A DNA stretch of 64,000 bases. Source: Pteria penguin (taxonomy: Eukaryota; Mollusca; Bivalvia; Pterioida; Pteriidae). The translations under genes and the position numbers were made by a program. The notes below the pieces were generated by a model, which had not been told where the DNA came from, searched no databases, and saw nothing but the letters and a program-made list of their open reading frames with translations. Shown in pieces: positions 46,702-64,000 of the stretch. The first letter of the stretch is position 1. Each line of letters starts with the position of its first letter. Location: contig CM068581.1 of NCBI GenBank assembly GCA_035048485.1, positions 62,597,393 through 62,661,392 of the forward strand, in the 5' to 3' direction.

Positions 46702-49700
46702 TTAATCTCCAACATCCTCCAAAGTGTCCTCATCAATGTCAAGATCATCCATGTCTTGAAATAATGATTCGTCCACTTCCACTGAGTTGTCTTCTGTAAA
46801 GAAATAGAATATTTACTAATAAATAATTCATCTTTAGATCCTTGCACTACATCCAAAATAAGTATTATACCAAAAAGTTATTTGTCAAGAGATCTGTGGT
46901 CCAACTGATACTAAGAAATTGTAAAAGACAGTATGACTTGCAAAGTAGAAACCATTCAGACCTTACTTGTACAATCTTGTCAAAGAATATGTCATATTTA
47001 AAGATGTTTCAAGGAATCGGAAGTAAAATCAGTCTGCATTCACTGAAGCATGAATTTTAGGTCAAGGTCACCAAATTTTGTGTCAGGTAGGACAATGTCT
47101 ACAGACTGACCAAGCTAAATGTATTGTTAAAGCTGTATACCCTATGTTCGCTAGTACAGTGCATATTCAGGTTAATTTATTCTAAATTGTCCTGATTATG
47201 TATATAAGCCTAAAACATATTACAAAAGACCCTTGCAAATGTTGTGATCAAATTTGTCGTATTAAGTGAGATATGGCTGTCTAAAACGCAATGTTTGTAA
47301 ACAGAATGTTTACAACCAACTCATCACGTGATCTAATTCAGTAGCTGCAGCATCATGAACACTTATGGAGGGGGAGGTAAATAAACTTGATGAGTAACTT
47401 TAAAAATCTGCATTCAAGTCTACTAAAGTTAGTATTTACTGAAACCATTTTTTTTTTTTATGGAGTCTCCTTTCACCGTATTTGTTTTGATTCAACTGCG
47501 CATGCGCGAAGTCAGGTTATGGTTGTATTTATGGAATACCCACTTTATTTACGAAGTATTTTCTTTTTATTTTGATATCTACGAGGATTTGGGGCAACAA
47601 AAAATGTTATTAACGCAAAGTTAATAACTTTAGCCATATGAGAAAAATACAGTTTTTGTTTTACATGCCCTAATTTCTGAAATTATACCGAATTGTAGGG
47701 TATACAGTTTTAATGGTATGCAAGACACCAAGCTATCAGTCTGTGTTTACTGAAGCATGAAATTAAGATCCAGGTCACTAAATTTTGCATCAGTTGGGAA
47801 GAAATTATCAATGTCTAAAAACCCACCAAGTTTCACATAAGTATTATTGATGGTTATGGTAAAAGTAAACTTAAAATCCGTGTGTTCATTGAAATATGAA
47901 ATGAAGGTAAAGGTCGTCAAGTTTAACGTCTGTTAAGTAGATTCTCTCAATGTTTAAAAAGGTGACTAAGCTTGTGGGTATCATTAATGGTATGCAAGAG
48001 ATAAAGCCAAATGCAAAACCAGTATGTTCACTGAAATGTGAAATCAAGGTCAAAGTCACCAAATTTGTCTATCCTAAGGAACTTTACAATGTCTAAAACC
48101 CAACCAAGTTTGACATAGCTATCATTAATGGTATCCAAGAAATCAAACTTAATGCAAATTGTTGACACTGGACGGACACACACACTGAAAACTGCTACAT
48201 CATACACTGCATTTACTTAGCAATCTGGTCAATAAATGTGTTCTTCATTCTATAAGGTATTTAGAAATGTCATTCCATCAAGAGATTGGTTATCTAAAGA
48301 ATATTGAAACATACATCATAGCTGACACTGTGACAGGTAAAACAAGTTCCATACTAGAAATCAAATGTATATAAATAAAACATTTCAGAAACTTACCCGA
48401 TTCCAAAAATTTGACATCTGAATCAATCATAGAATTATCTTGCATGAACATTTCTTTTCCTGTAAGAAAAGTATTCTGAACGATTAAACACTTCTTTCAT
48501 AGAGATAAAAAGACTTATCTTGGAAGTTTTTATGAAACTTTTTGTAAAGAATCTCAGTAATTTCATGTTTATCTAATAGTATCAGAATAGTAAATTCAAA
48601 CACAAAATCTGAAAAACACATCAAAGTCTACAAAGAAAGATAAAGTCAATAACAATTATCCATTTTTAAATATTTTTTGAGTTAACTGGAATTCAGAAAG
48701 TTAAAATCACTGAGGTATTTTTTTTTAAACTGGGGTTTCGATACCTGACTTCACAACTTGAAATCAATTTACCAAAGTGCTGCAGTAGCCAGCCCGACAA
48801 ATAGTAATGATCGATTTTGAACAAAGTTTACAGTGGACCACAGTTACAGATGCACTTTAAGACTCCTTTCTTTATTTTCCTGACAAGGTGGTTGAACAAC
48901 TGTTCTAATACAGAAGTAAAGTGTTAAGGTGTTCAGTAGGGAGTTTTTTTATATATATATATTTATATATACATCTTGTCACAATAACTCACAATTTACA
49001 AATAATCATAATTTTGAAGATTTCTTATATGAAACGACTAAAATGAAATGTTGGTTGGTGTTGTATGTCGCTTTCAACAATTTTTCAGTTATATCACGAC
49101 ATGGAAGCAGGAGGTAAAATGCATTGAAATGAAATGACTAAACAGAGGTTCATTACATGTACATATATTTTAATAAAAGAACTGAAGAACATGAAGTAGA
49201 CATGACAGTAAAATCCACTTTTGATAACTTGAACTTCAAACATTCCATGTAAAACATTTGGTTATGGAAAGTTCCAGTATTTATTTATACAACAAGATAT
49301 TAGGATCAGGACTTTAAAATCAATTCCTGCTTATTACAAATTCAAGCTATTATTGAATGAAAAATTATAGACTGCACACTCAAATCTTTGCTAATTTGAA
49401 AATTCGTACTAGTTGGTTTTAATTGTTATTTTCTTACCTATCAGTCTCTTGGGTGTGGGATTCTGTTGAACCCTGCACTTTTCTTATCTGTCAGTCTTTT
49501 GGGTATGGGATTTTGTTGAGCTCTGTGCTTTTCTAATCTGTCAGTCCCTTGGGCAAGGGATTTTGTTGAGTTCTGTGCTTTTCTTACCTGTCAGTCCCTT
49601 GGGCGTGGGATCTTGTTAAGCTCAGTGTTTTTCTTATCTGTAAGTCCCTTGGGTGTGGGATTTTGTTGAGCTGTGCTTTTTTTACCTGCCAGTCCCTTGG

Positions 49701-52700
49701 GTGTGGGATTTTGTTGAGCTCTGTACTTTTTTTACCTGCCAGTCCCTTGGGTGTGGGATTTTGTTGAGCTCTGTGCTTTTCTTACCTGTCAGTCCTTTTA
49801 AGGTGTGGGATTTTGTTGAGCTCTGTGCTTTTCTTACCTGTCAGTCCCTTGGGTGTGGGATTTTGCTGAGCTCTGCGCTTTTTCAGTTCATCCATTTCTG
49901 CATCAAATTTATTTTTCCAAGAAAGAAAGGTTTCTATAGTCACTTTGGTTCCTTCAAATTTTTTCTAGAAGAAGTAAAATTTATACATACAACAAAATAC
50001 ACCTATAGGCGTCACCAGGTATGCTAAACATCAAAATGAAGCATGATCAAAGAGAATATTTCAGATTTGATTTTACTATTCAAATGAGTTTTGCTTGTTT
50101 GGATAACCATTTCAGCTCTACACATGTAGAAGCATTAACATCAAATTTTACCTCTAATTCATTTACTCATTAAACCTTAAACAGTAATATTTTTGTGGGG
50201 TTTTCTTGTCTCTTTTTACCCCTATTTAATGCTTCTTCTGGGTTACTGTTTTTCCTCTATATTTTGATGTCTAGAACCATACACCCCATATAGCTGGGAT
50301 TTTTTCCACTTTCACCGGCTGGAGATTGAATCAAGATTAGACATAAGTGCAGCACTTAAGAAAATTAACATATCATTTTTAATCAGAGGTGACCTTGATT
50401 TACTCTAAAGATCACTGAACTATGAGTCAAAGCTTAGATGTCAGCTACCACACACTTCACTATTACCCATCATCTAAAGTCTATTTGTTCTCTTTCAAAT
50501 AAATATTGAGACCAATGTAGAAAATATGTATGCCCAAAACTGATTATATGAACAGACGTAAACTTTTTATATTGATGTTAAAATTTTTGCTGTGTGATGA
50601 TAGAAATTATCTATGTATGAAATGAGAGAACTGTTCTTGAGGCGAGTTCTCGTCGTTGTCATTGCTTCCTCAGTGCTGGCAATATAATGCATTCACAAAA
50701 CCAATCTGAACTTCATGAATACAGTATCTCAAAAGTTGATCATCAAAATAAAATTTTCAATGAATATAGTTATAATGGACAAATGTGAAAATGTAAAGAT
50801 GATGGATAAATCCAAATCATAATTCCGAAAATCATGAAACCAGGCACATACAAAATCAGTGAAAATGAAAATCAAGTAGAAAATAACGAAAAATGTCTAC
50901 TTGAAGAGCATATGTGAACCCCTATGATGGAATGAGATCAGGTGCCCGGGGAGAGTGAGCATCTCCTGTTTGCTAGCAACACCCATCACATATACCAAGT
51001 ACAAAGAGTCAAACTGTGAAAATTCCATATATATTTATATATGGAGAAGTCAAAGTAGGTATAGAAGGTGTCAAATCTGTGTAAAATGATGGGAATCAGT
51101 CTCAGTCCAGAATATCATTTAAAAGTCTGGATAACGAGGTATCATATTGAGTAATAAGAGTCTCGTAACCACCATACAAGTTCCTCAGTGACGTTGTTAG
51201 TCTAGCACAAATATAACCCTGGTTGAGTAGCTTATCTGAAAGTCATCTAGCCCTCAGAACAAAGTCATTGTAATTTGAACATGCTCTGGAATAACGTATT
51301 AACTGAGATATGAATACGCCGTATGCGGGCGATGATGGAATGTTGCTACTTATGAAAGGAAAGTTTGTGATAGCGAAATTGAAATCATCATGTTTGTCAT
51401 AGAATGAGGTGTTCAATTGGATATTAATGTTGAAAGACAACAAAATATCTAAATACAAAGTAGAATTACTACTTTTTGTGGTTTCTTTGACCTCCAGTTC
51501 ACTTGGATAGATGATGCTAAGGTAATCCGCAAAGAAGGATTATTAATTGAATGCAAGTTATCTATATATCTGTAAGTGAAATTAAAGCCAAGAGCCAATT
51601 TTTTCTTTCCTTGAATTCAGCTTTGTATGAGTAAAGGAATATGTCAACCAGAAGCAGGGCACAGTTAAAGCCCATTGGAATGCCAACAAATTTGTTGAAA
51701 AACCTTTCCTCCAAACACCACAAAAATGTTATCGATAAGAAAGTTCAACATCTGGATGACATCTGTTTCAGTATATTTATTTTTGGAATCAGAATTTTCC
51801 CTAACAAAGTAAGTTTTATCATGGCCTATAACTTTATATTTGAATTTGTGGCTTCCGTTTTTACTAGTAAATGCATTTTGGATTACTATTAGATGTGTCC
51901 GTGCCCCATGAATGCCCCCACCAGCAGCAAAGTTTTTCAAGTATGTTTTTCAAAAAGAATATCATTTTGAAATTAGTTGAAATGTAAGTCCAAGGGCCAT
52001 AGCACCTGTAGCAAGTTTTGCACAGCATTCCTCTTACAATATGCACATCTACATATTGTGATCTTTGTTTGCACCAAGTTTCATAAAATTCATCACAAGG
52101 GTTTAGGAGGAGTTGCAAAGACAAAATGCATGACAGAATGACAGCAAAGTGCAATACTTCATGTTGGTTGGTTGGTTGATTGGTGTTTTATGTCACTTTC
52201 AACAATTTTTCAGTTATATCGCAACATGGAAACAGGAGGTAACCAACCTCTTAAACGTAGTGGCACAATCCGGGAATCGAACCCAGATCATTGGTGCCGC
52301 AAGCCAAGTGCTTAACCACTACAACAAACCTACCCCACAATACTTTATGCCACTGGCCATGTATGGTGGGGGGCATAAAAATGAATAGATCTACATGATT
52401 AAAACTCAAAGGACTTGAAGGTCCTGAAAGATACTCTTACTCACATCTTGTTGTGAGTAGAGATCTATATGTATCACACTTAAAGGACACCCTGACCTCA
52501 TTTTGTATGAAGTTGATTGAAATTAGTTATGTTAATGAAAATAAGGTAGTGCACAGAGAAACCTGATCATAAAGTCATCCCATCATGTGTAATTCAATGG
52601 CAGCGGTGGGTTCAGTTGGGGGGTGCTCTTCCCCCTTTCGCCAATATTTACAAGTAAAAATCCAGTATTGGCACAAAAACGGTGGAGTAGTTTAACCAAT

Positions 52701-55700
52701 ACACAAGTGCCCCCCCCCAAAAGTAGTTTGAAATGTGTTATCTTTATTATTATATGAAAGGTGTGAAAAAACATTTCAACATGTGAAAATTAATAGAGAA
52801 AAGATGAGGAAGTTGGCAATTACACCTACGAATGTTGGTCAACATCATTCGGACCTCCTCGACTTTTATGTAGGTACAAGTAAAGGCGAGGTTGTTCCGA
52901 ATTGGTCAACACGAGTGTTGATCATGAACATAAATTCGTCGTTTTCGTCTTGGCGGGTGAGGGGACGTTTTCTAAAAGAATTCACACGATTGTGATCAAA
53001 ACTTATCTTTAATAAAAGACTCTTACAACGAATTGATTAAATCATCACAGCTGCCCTGGCTAGAATAGACAAACATTGACACAGACATCACACTTTTTCT
53101 TGAACTTTGAGCACGATAACAATAAGATACTCCTTGATAAGGAGTACCTCAATAAACAGCTGCACCATAAGGGCATAATATGCTTGACTGTAGAACAGTG
53201 AATTTGTGATCTTAAATCTGTATATTTATTTGTATATTGCATCCTGTGGAGTACAAGTTTTTGTTGGTTAAAATCAATTAAGATATTCTGCACTCACAAC
53301 ATACGTAAAAATTCAGCAAAACCTTGACAAATAAAGTCCCACAACTCTAAACTGAAAAATCAATATTCAACCAAAAAGTGTACTGTCAGACCATGTAGTT
53401 ATCACAACTAAAAGTGTGAGAAGTTTGAAAGATACTAGAGCTATCCTAATGGAACAACACTTACTTGAGGGGTGGCTGTAGTTCATTTTTCAATCCTATA
53501 GCCAAGGTATTCTATGGAAAGCAGCATCAGACAGTGTGATGTTTATGTTATGTGGTACTTACTTGTTCCTCAGCTTCCTTTTCTTGTATTCTTCTTTCCC
53601 TCTCTTCACTTCTTTTTTTCTGTCTGTCTGCTATGAGATCTGCTAATTTTTCTTGTACAGCTGTGAATATCGTGAAAACCATGACCATACCAAGGTTTTC
53701 TTCAATCTGCAAAAAAAACCCCCAACATTACAAAAATGAAACATAGGTAATAGGTTTATCGTAATTCTATGATATCTCCGATAAATTTATGCCTCCTGCT
53801 TCCATGTAACGATACGTCTGATACATTGTTGACATAGATTATCAGTCAGAAAGCATTCAATTACCTGATGGCTCAAGATGGAATCTGATATACTGAAAGA
53901 CAAAAAATTTATAGTGTATGTTCTGAAAGTCTACTTCAGATGCACATGACATTTGCATCCTCATATTCAGGATCAACACACTCTACACCTGAATAATATG
54001 CATGTATAATTTGGTTATTTAAATCAAGCACCACAACTTCACTAAAGGCCCCTCCATCTTAGAATTGGTACATTCGGCAGAATCAACTGGGGCCAGAGAC
54101 ATACATGTATATACACACTAATATATGTCTCTGATTAATTGATTGATCGATTATTGTTTTACGTCACTCCACAATTATTTCATGTATATGGTGACTGCAT
54201 CTGCCTGATGCATTGCATACAAATTTAGACCTTTGCAACGGACCCACCCGAAGCAGTGAGGAATCTTTTACGTCTACCATGACACGGGACCGCGGTTTTT
54301 ACTTTTTCATCCGAAAGACAGAACACCGTTGTGCCCAGGGCGGGAGTCGAACCCGGGACCTCCCGATCACGAGTCCAGTTCCTTATCCTCTAGGCCACAC
54401 CGGCTTTATATGTCTCTGACTAGAGAAATATGGGTAATGGAAGGCATGTAATATTACCATCACCTTAATTTCAAATACACTGAGATTCAAAAACTTCCAT
54501 GGTATGAAGATTTTACAGGTTAAATATAAGTAAACAAAATGTTTTACTTCAAACCATTATGTTCAGTCTTTAACTGCTTTGATTTCCCAATCAAAATAAT
54601 CTTACAGTTGTTATATGTCTCCCCAAACTCTCCCTTACTATTAGTAAACAGTCTATGCGTGTCTCACTTTCATGTAATGATACTCAATCTGTATGTAATC
54701 ATACCCTGCTGTACATTTCTGTTTCAGTTTCAAGACGGTGTGGCCTAGTGGATGAGATGCTCGGCTCATGATCGAGAGGTCCTGGTTCGACATTTGCCCT
54801 GGGCACACCATGTTCTGTTGTTCAGATGAGACAGTAAAAACTGAGGTCCTGTGTCACGGTAGGCATGGCACGTAAAAGATCCCTCACCACTTCGGGTGGA
54901 TCCGTTGCAAAGGTAGAAATTACTATGCAATGCATCAGGCAGATGCCATCACCATATACATGAAATAATCGTGGAGTGACGAAAAACAATAATCAATCAA
55001 TCAATCAACCTTTCTCAGTTTCAAATAAAAGTACATGTATTCAATCTGTATACAATCCTACCTTGATTGTTTGATTGATTATTGTTTGATGTTACTCAAT
55101 GATTATTTCATATATATGGGAGTCAAACTCTAGACCTTTCTTTCACAATCAAGCAAATCATCCACTGAACCACACTGACTTCAATTCTACCTTGATTTAG
55201 GAGCTTGTCTCAGTTTCATGTGGATGTAACTGTACTCAGTTGAATATAATGCTACCTCATTATAAGTACCCATCTAATTTTCCTGAAAAAGAATTCAGTC
55301 TACATATAACCCTACCTGTTCATTAATCAGATCTGTTAATTGTGTAATTTCCTCATCGTCTACGCCATCAGACTCCTCTATCTCAAATATAGGAGCAGTA
55401 TCAGGGTAGGTCTCGGTGTACGTAAACTTCAAGGTACACGTTGCTGTAAAAACAAGAAATAGATGAGAGGTATCAAGGGAAAAATATTGTTAACAAACTG
55501 CAATGTACATTATGCTAAAGAATCAAAAGTAGACTAATCTAAAACTGCTACAAAAAATGGAAACTGCAGAGCTTAGTAGAACAACTTGGAAGTATGACAG
55601 ACAGGTCCCATATTGGAATTCTGTTATTGGCTTGGTTGGTGTACTGTTTTTCCATTGAGACAGTAAAAACTGAGGCCATAATTCATGGTAGACATAGCAT

Positions 55701-58227
55701 GTAAAAAATCCCTTTCTGATTCAGTTGGCCGCTCTGCTTCAATTTCTGAGCAATGAATCTGGCAAATGCCATCATCATGCAAGTCAAATAACATTTGCCT
55801 GAGGCTAAAAAGAACAAAAAAAAAACATGCTTTAAAATGAATGAGAAAACAAATTTTTAACTTTTTCAAGATGGTTACCATAGAAGCCTCATTAAAGTTA
55901 CATAACATGACATTTCCGAAATTGCTATCCTGTAATGTACTATAATAATCATTGAGAAAATGAGGTAGAAAATACTTTTTATAGATTTTCAAGATGGCAG
56001 CTTGGCAACCATTATGAATGGTAAATTGATATATATAACACTTTCTGAACATGTAAATGTCCAATACCATGAGTAAATTATTACGTCTACACTGTATATG
56101 AAATATATCTGGAAAGGTACTCTTACCAGAATCCTCTTCATCATTGTCATCTGTGTTTTGTGATGTAATTGTCAGTTTGAAGACATGGTATGGTTCTTCA
56201 GTAAGGACTGAAATGTAAGTAATAAACATCAGCCAGTTGAAAAAAACTCTCAGATTTATCATCATGCTATGATGCGCAGGAATCCACTGTAATATACCAG
56301 CATTCACAATATGCACACTTAATCTACACACCCACACCAATGTAACTACAATAATGTCCCATTACCTGACTTCCAGTTATTCAGACATTTTCAGTTGTCA
56401 GGTAAATCGGACAAATGAAAACGTCAAATTAACAATGATTTTGGTAAGAGTATGTTATTGTTGTTAACTACACTGCAACTTAGACCTCAGATTTTCTGGT
56501 TTACACCAAGATATGTTTGTGAACAGTGAATGGCAGCAAAATCTAAATATATTTCGAAAAAACAAATGACAAGATGAAGGCCTTCAGAACTTACACTAAT
56601 GGACAAGCCTTGTAAAAAGGAATATGCATGTAAAATAAAAAAGCCCTATTTCTAAATACATAGAAGATAAAGCTAAAATTGAAAGCGTAAATAAATGCTG
56701 GGCGCTTATACCAGCAGGATGGATTTTACTTAATTGTTTCATATTTTCTATTATACATTTGATAAAGGGAATGTGCCCGAAAATTTGTGGCATTTAAGTG
56801 TAGCTTTATTTATTAATTTGATATAAGTTTAATTAAATTATTGCTTTCAGAGGAAAAATGCCATCATGTAACTCAGTTTTATTAGAGTTCATATCATATA
56901 TCATAAGAAAATGTGACAATGAACATTTATAAACATGACCCATTACCATTACCATGAAACTGAATCAGGATCAACTGAACAACTTAGATATCATTCTTGA
57001 CAAGTTTCATTTCATAATCAACCTCATACATTGGACAGTATACCTTGGGAGGATATACAATATACATCATAACATGTACATTATTTAATAAATTTAATGA
57101 GGCATGTCATTCAAGCATACATCAATATGACCAAGTATCAACGGAAATTTTGACCTTGCTTACCAAGCCTGCAACTTTAATTAAATAATATAAATGCAGA
57201 CTCTGGTGGCTCTCATTATTGGTATGTCACATACCAAACACAGGACCTGTTATTGCATTATATAAGGAGATTACCTGCAACATTTTCTTTGAAAATTCCT
57301 CATAGTAAGTTGGTCACATGACCCTACCTTAGGGGAAATCAGAGTAGAATATTTTAAATCAAGTCTCAAGTAAACAAGTGTAAAAAGCAGGTAGAAAATT
57401 GTGGCTGGACTCCGGAATCGAACCCAGAACCTTCCACTATCAAGACAAACGCTCGCACCATTAGCCATCTAGGCCGATACCCATCCGTCACACTCCTCCC
57501 CTGTCAGAGGAATCTAACTTTGGAAACTGAAACACACAATAACCAAAAGAATGTAACCCTTACAGTGCACAAACATGCAACTCATGAGGGCTTGCCACAG
57601 TACCAAACTGTAACGGGCAGAAGGAAAAATTGTGACCGTACCCTGGAATCAAACCCAGAACCTTCCGCTAGCAAGAGAGACGCTCCCACCATTGAGCTAT
57701 CTGAGCCGATACCCATCTGTAACACAAGAAAGGCTGTTATTTTGATAAAAAAAATACCTTGCCCAAATTATTGTTGGACGAACATTTAGCAGGTAATCTT
57801 CTCGTATTGAACAGTACTGATTCCAGCTTCTGGTATGTCACATATCAGTAATGGGAATAATTGGCGATAACGGGGATTATTCTGTGTATATTTACATGTA
57901 ACTGTACCATACTTAGTGAATTGGAAGCAATGTCACAGGTAGTGGGTTTCTAAGGATCCATTTCTAAACCATTGTACCCAAGTTGATTTATTCTGTCTTA
58001 CTTCGGTAGCTGTCACCATATAATTGAAATAATGATATGGTGTTAATGAAATTAATAAAATAAACTTTTTAAAAAATAAAACGGGTGGGGGTGACGCAAA
58101 TTCTACTGTAAAACATGGTATTACCAAGAACCTTTGTTACCGAGTTAAGTTTACCTTCTAATTCATCAGGATATATTGATTCCAAAGCTTCTATTTCATT
58201 TCTCTGATCTTCTTTGAAGTCTGTCAT
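46702..58227 (-). CDS. RWDD1: RWD domain-containing protein 1 (DRG/DFRP2-associated)
   Basis: Seven exons on the minus strand, in coding order: 58227-58155, 56207-56127, 55443-55316, 53706-53563, 49964-49838, 48459-48397, 46793-46702. Total 708 nt including stop, 235 residues, all phases compatible. The start MTDFKEDQRNEIEALESIYP is the classic RWD-domain opening, and YPDTAP in exon 3 is the conserved RWD turn. Exon 4 gives ENLGMVMVFTIF and then a long Lys/Glu/Arg helix; exon 5 has TIETFLSWKNKFDAEM; the tail is acidic (ESLFQDMDDLDIDED). This matches the RWDD1 family in domain order and length. Family members bind and stabilise the DRG GTPases; the cytosolic, ribosome-associated role is taken from the family. 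The start codon faces TRAPPC3 across about 180 bp. Confidence 0.95.
47055..48180. repeat. Tandem repeat, about 138-bp unit, in last RWDD1 intron
   Basis: Units begin near 47767, 47904 and 48043, with an outlier at 47055. Each has a gaaatgaaggtcaaggtcac-like start and a caatgtctaaaa...ccaagtttgacata middle, then attaatggtatgcaagag. The spacing of 137-139 bp is regular despite divergence. Non-coding. Confidence 0.7.
49052..49118 (-). mobile_element. SINE family 2 fragment
   Basis: Retains tgttggttggtgt, gtcgctttcaacaatttttc and gacatggaagcaggagg; the tRNA-like head is missing. Confidence 0.65.
49441..49890 (-). repeat. 50-bp minisatellite that includes RWDD1 exon 5 end and donor
   Basis: Nine head-to-tail units (49441, 49491, 49541, 49591, 49641, 49689, 49739, 49789, 49841), mostly 50 bp. 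The last unit is the true 3' end of exon 5 plus its donor CAG|GTAAG. The others copy the coding end (ACACCCAAGGGACTGACAG) and most retain a GTAAG-type donor. Unit 49641 is 48 bp and 49789 is 52 bp. Units farther into the intron are more diverged. Confidence 0.92.
50790..51945 (-). mobile_element. Penelope-type retroelement relic in RWDD1 intron 4
   Basis: On the minus strand, 51940-51665 ends FVVFGGKVFQQICWHS (a degraded GIPMG region). A frame-broken region follows, then 51458-51243 with MYLDILLSF, FAITNFPFISSNIPSS and YNDFVLRAR. The non-coding tail extends to about 50790 and matches 37290-37490 in reverse. Host-sense orientation; dead. Confidence 0.75.
52164..52337 (-). mobile_element. SINE family 2, with 12-bp target duplication
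   Basis: Flanked by caatacttcatg (52152-52163) and caatactttatg (52338-52349), one mismatch. On the plus strand the order is ttggttggttgattggtg tail, ttttcagttatatcgcaac, aacaggaggtaaccaacc, then the box-B inverse gggaatcgaaccc and box-A region aagtgcttaaccac. This is the best preserved copy of the family. Confidence 0.85.
54135..54407 (-). mobile_element. SINE family 1, full length, 12-bp target duplication
   Basis: 273 bp flanked by atatgtctctga at 54123-54134 and 54408-54419. On the minus strand the head is a recognisable tRNA: box A in tggcctagaggataag and box B in GGGTTCGACTCCC, followed by the family body and the (TCAA)n-type tail. This copy defines the family and is probably pol III transcribed when active. 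Confidence 0.92.
54734..55015 (+). mobile_element. SINE family 1, full length, opposite orientation
   Basis: Head gacggtgtggcctagtgg with box A and box B (tggttcgacatttg, slightly degraded), body shared with 54135-54407, and tail aatcaatcaatcaatc. Flanked by cagtttcaa at 54725-54733 and 55016-55024. Together with 54135-54407 it forms an inverted SINE pair within RWDD1 intron 3. Confidence 0.9.
55069..55181 (-). mobile_element. SINE family 1, internally deleted, 16-bp target duplication
   Basis: Only tail (gtttgattgattattg) and head (gggagtcaaactctag, ccactgaaccacactg) remain, 113 bp. Flanked by caatcctaccttgatt (55053-55068) and caattctaccttgatt (55182-55197). Confidence 0.85.
55622..55805 (+). 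mobile_element. SINE family 1 copy, old
   Basis: Degenerate match: gagacagtaaaaactgaggc, catggtagacatagcatg and aaatgccatcatcatgc appear in family order. Tail and head are lost. Confidence 0.6.
56208..58154. other. RWDD1 intron 1, mostly unique, with one duplicated segment
   Basis: About 1.9 kb with no coding exon. The segments near 57395-57480 and 57625-57715 are related: each has 'tggaatc(g/a)aacccagaacc' followed by 'ccattagcc / ccattgagc' and 'gccgatacccatc'. They resemble tRNA-like box-B regions, possibly two old SINE heads in the same orientation. Confidence 0.5.
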
Positions 58228-58406
58228 CGTCTATCCACATGTCCGAAAATGAAAGTAGCTAAATTTATAACACGAATATTCATTGGTCCCAATTTCTTCA
58301 TTGTCCAATCAAAAAGTAGCTTCCATTGCTTGATGCAGCTGTAGGCGTTCTTGTAAAATGATAATATTTAAAGAATAATTAATTCTTTCATCCCGATTTT
58401 AAGATC
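58228..58406. promoter_or_regulatory. Shared bidirectional promoter between RWDD1 and TRAPPC3
   Basis: Only 179 bp separate the two divergent start codons, so both 5' UTRs and core promoters must lie here. CCAAT-type elements occur in both orientations: attgg at 58282-58286 and ccaat at 58305-58309. No canonical TATA box suited to either gene is obvious. Head-to-head housekeeping gene pairs with CCAAT boxes are a known arrangement; transcription starts here are inferred. Confidence 0.65.

Positions 58407-64000
<5,594 letters not shown>

Noticed and set aside
49653..50027. 124-codon plus-strand frame with internal repeats
   Set aside because: Antisense readout of the 50-bp RWDD1 minisatellite and exon 5; repeats follow the DNA unit.
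54340..54407. tRNA gene-like sequence with box A and box B
   Set aside because: It is the head of a SINE with body, tail and target duplication, and does not close into a clean functional tRNA.

Overview
This is a piece of an animal nuclear genome: long AT-rich introns with GT-AG boundaries, many microsatellites, tRNA-derived SINEs, an LTR retrotransposon and mariner-type remnants. The host genes (type 2 chitin synthase, RWDD1, TRAPPC3) together with the repeat styles point to a lophotrochozoan, most likely a bivalve mollusc. The species cannot be named from the sequence alone.

Region 1 (about 1-42.7 kb, + strand) holds two tandem chitin synthase genes. Copy 1 enters the window at its left edge: nine exons are visible (256-357 to 14555-16293) and its 5' part lies outside. 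Copy 2 is complete, with 13 exons from 23094 to 42399. The exon lengths sum to 4122 nt with every splice phase compatible, giving about 1373 residues. It starts with a short cytoplasmic leader and goes straight into membrane helices, so it has no myosin head. Both copies keep the GT2 chitin synthase signatures DGD, EDRW, QRRRW and SWGTRE. Exons match one for one between copies, with blocks of more than 120 bp of complete identity beside clearly diverged stretches.

The copy 1 introns are full of mobile DNA. A 4.4-kb Ty3/gypsy-type element lies antisense at 2232-6675, with 207-bp LTRs, a 5-bp target duplication and a frame-disrupted pol. There is also a Penelope-type reverse transcriptase relic (about 9637-11996, minus) and a mariner relic (about 13287-13640, minus). 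Copy 2 introns carry a second Tc1/mariner-superfamily relic (24595-25670), a 157-bp hairpin element (33746-33902) and another Penelope-type fragment (36480-37490, plus).

Region 2 (46.7-58.2 kb, minus) is a complete seven-exon RWDD1 gene: 708 nt of coding sequence, 235 residues, all phases compatible. The 3' end of its fifth exon, donor site included, is repeated about nine times as a 50-bp minisatellite. SINEs with clear target duplications sit in its introns and just beyond its 3' end.

Region 3 (58.4-64 kb, + strand) is the 5' part of TRAPPC3 (BET3), four exons, cut by the window end. RWDD1 and TRAPPC3 are head to head with about 180 bp between start codons, in a CCAAT-box-containing shared promoter. 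TRAPPC3 intron 1 contains a roughly 1.4-kb segment bounded by 16-bp inverted repeats and filled with about 14 copies of a 30-bp palindrome. This is the least familiar structure in the window.

The genes have unrelated jobs (extracellular chitin synthesis; translation-factor-associated RWD protein; ER-Golgi tethering), and no operon-like relationship is implied beyond the shared promoter.
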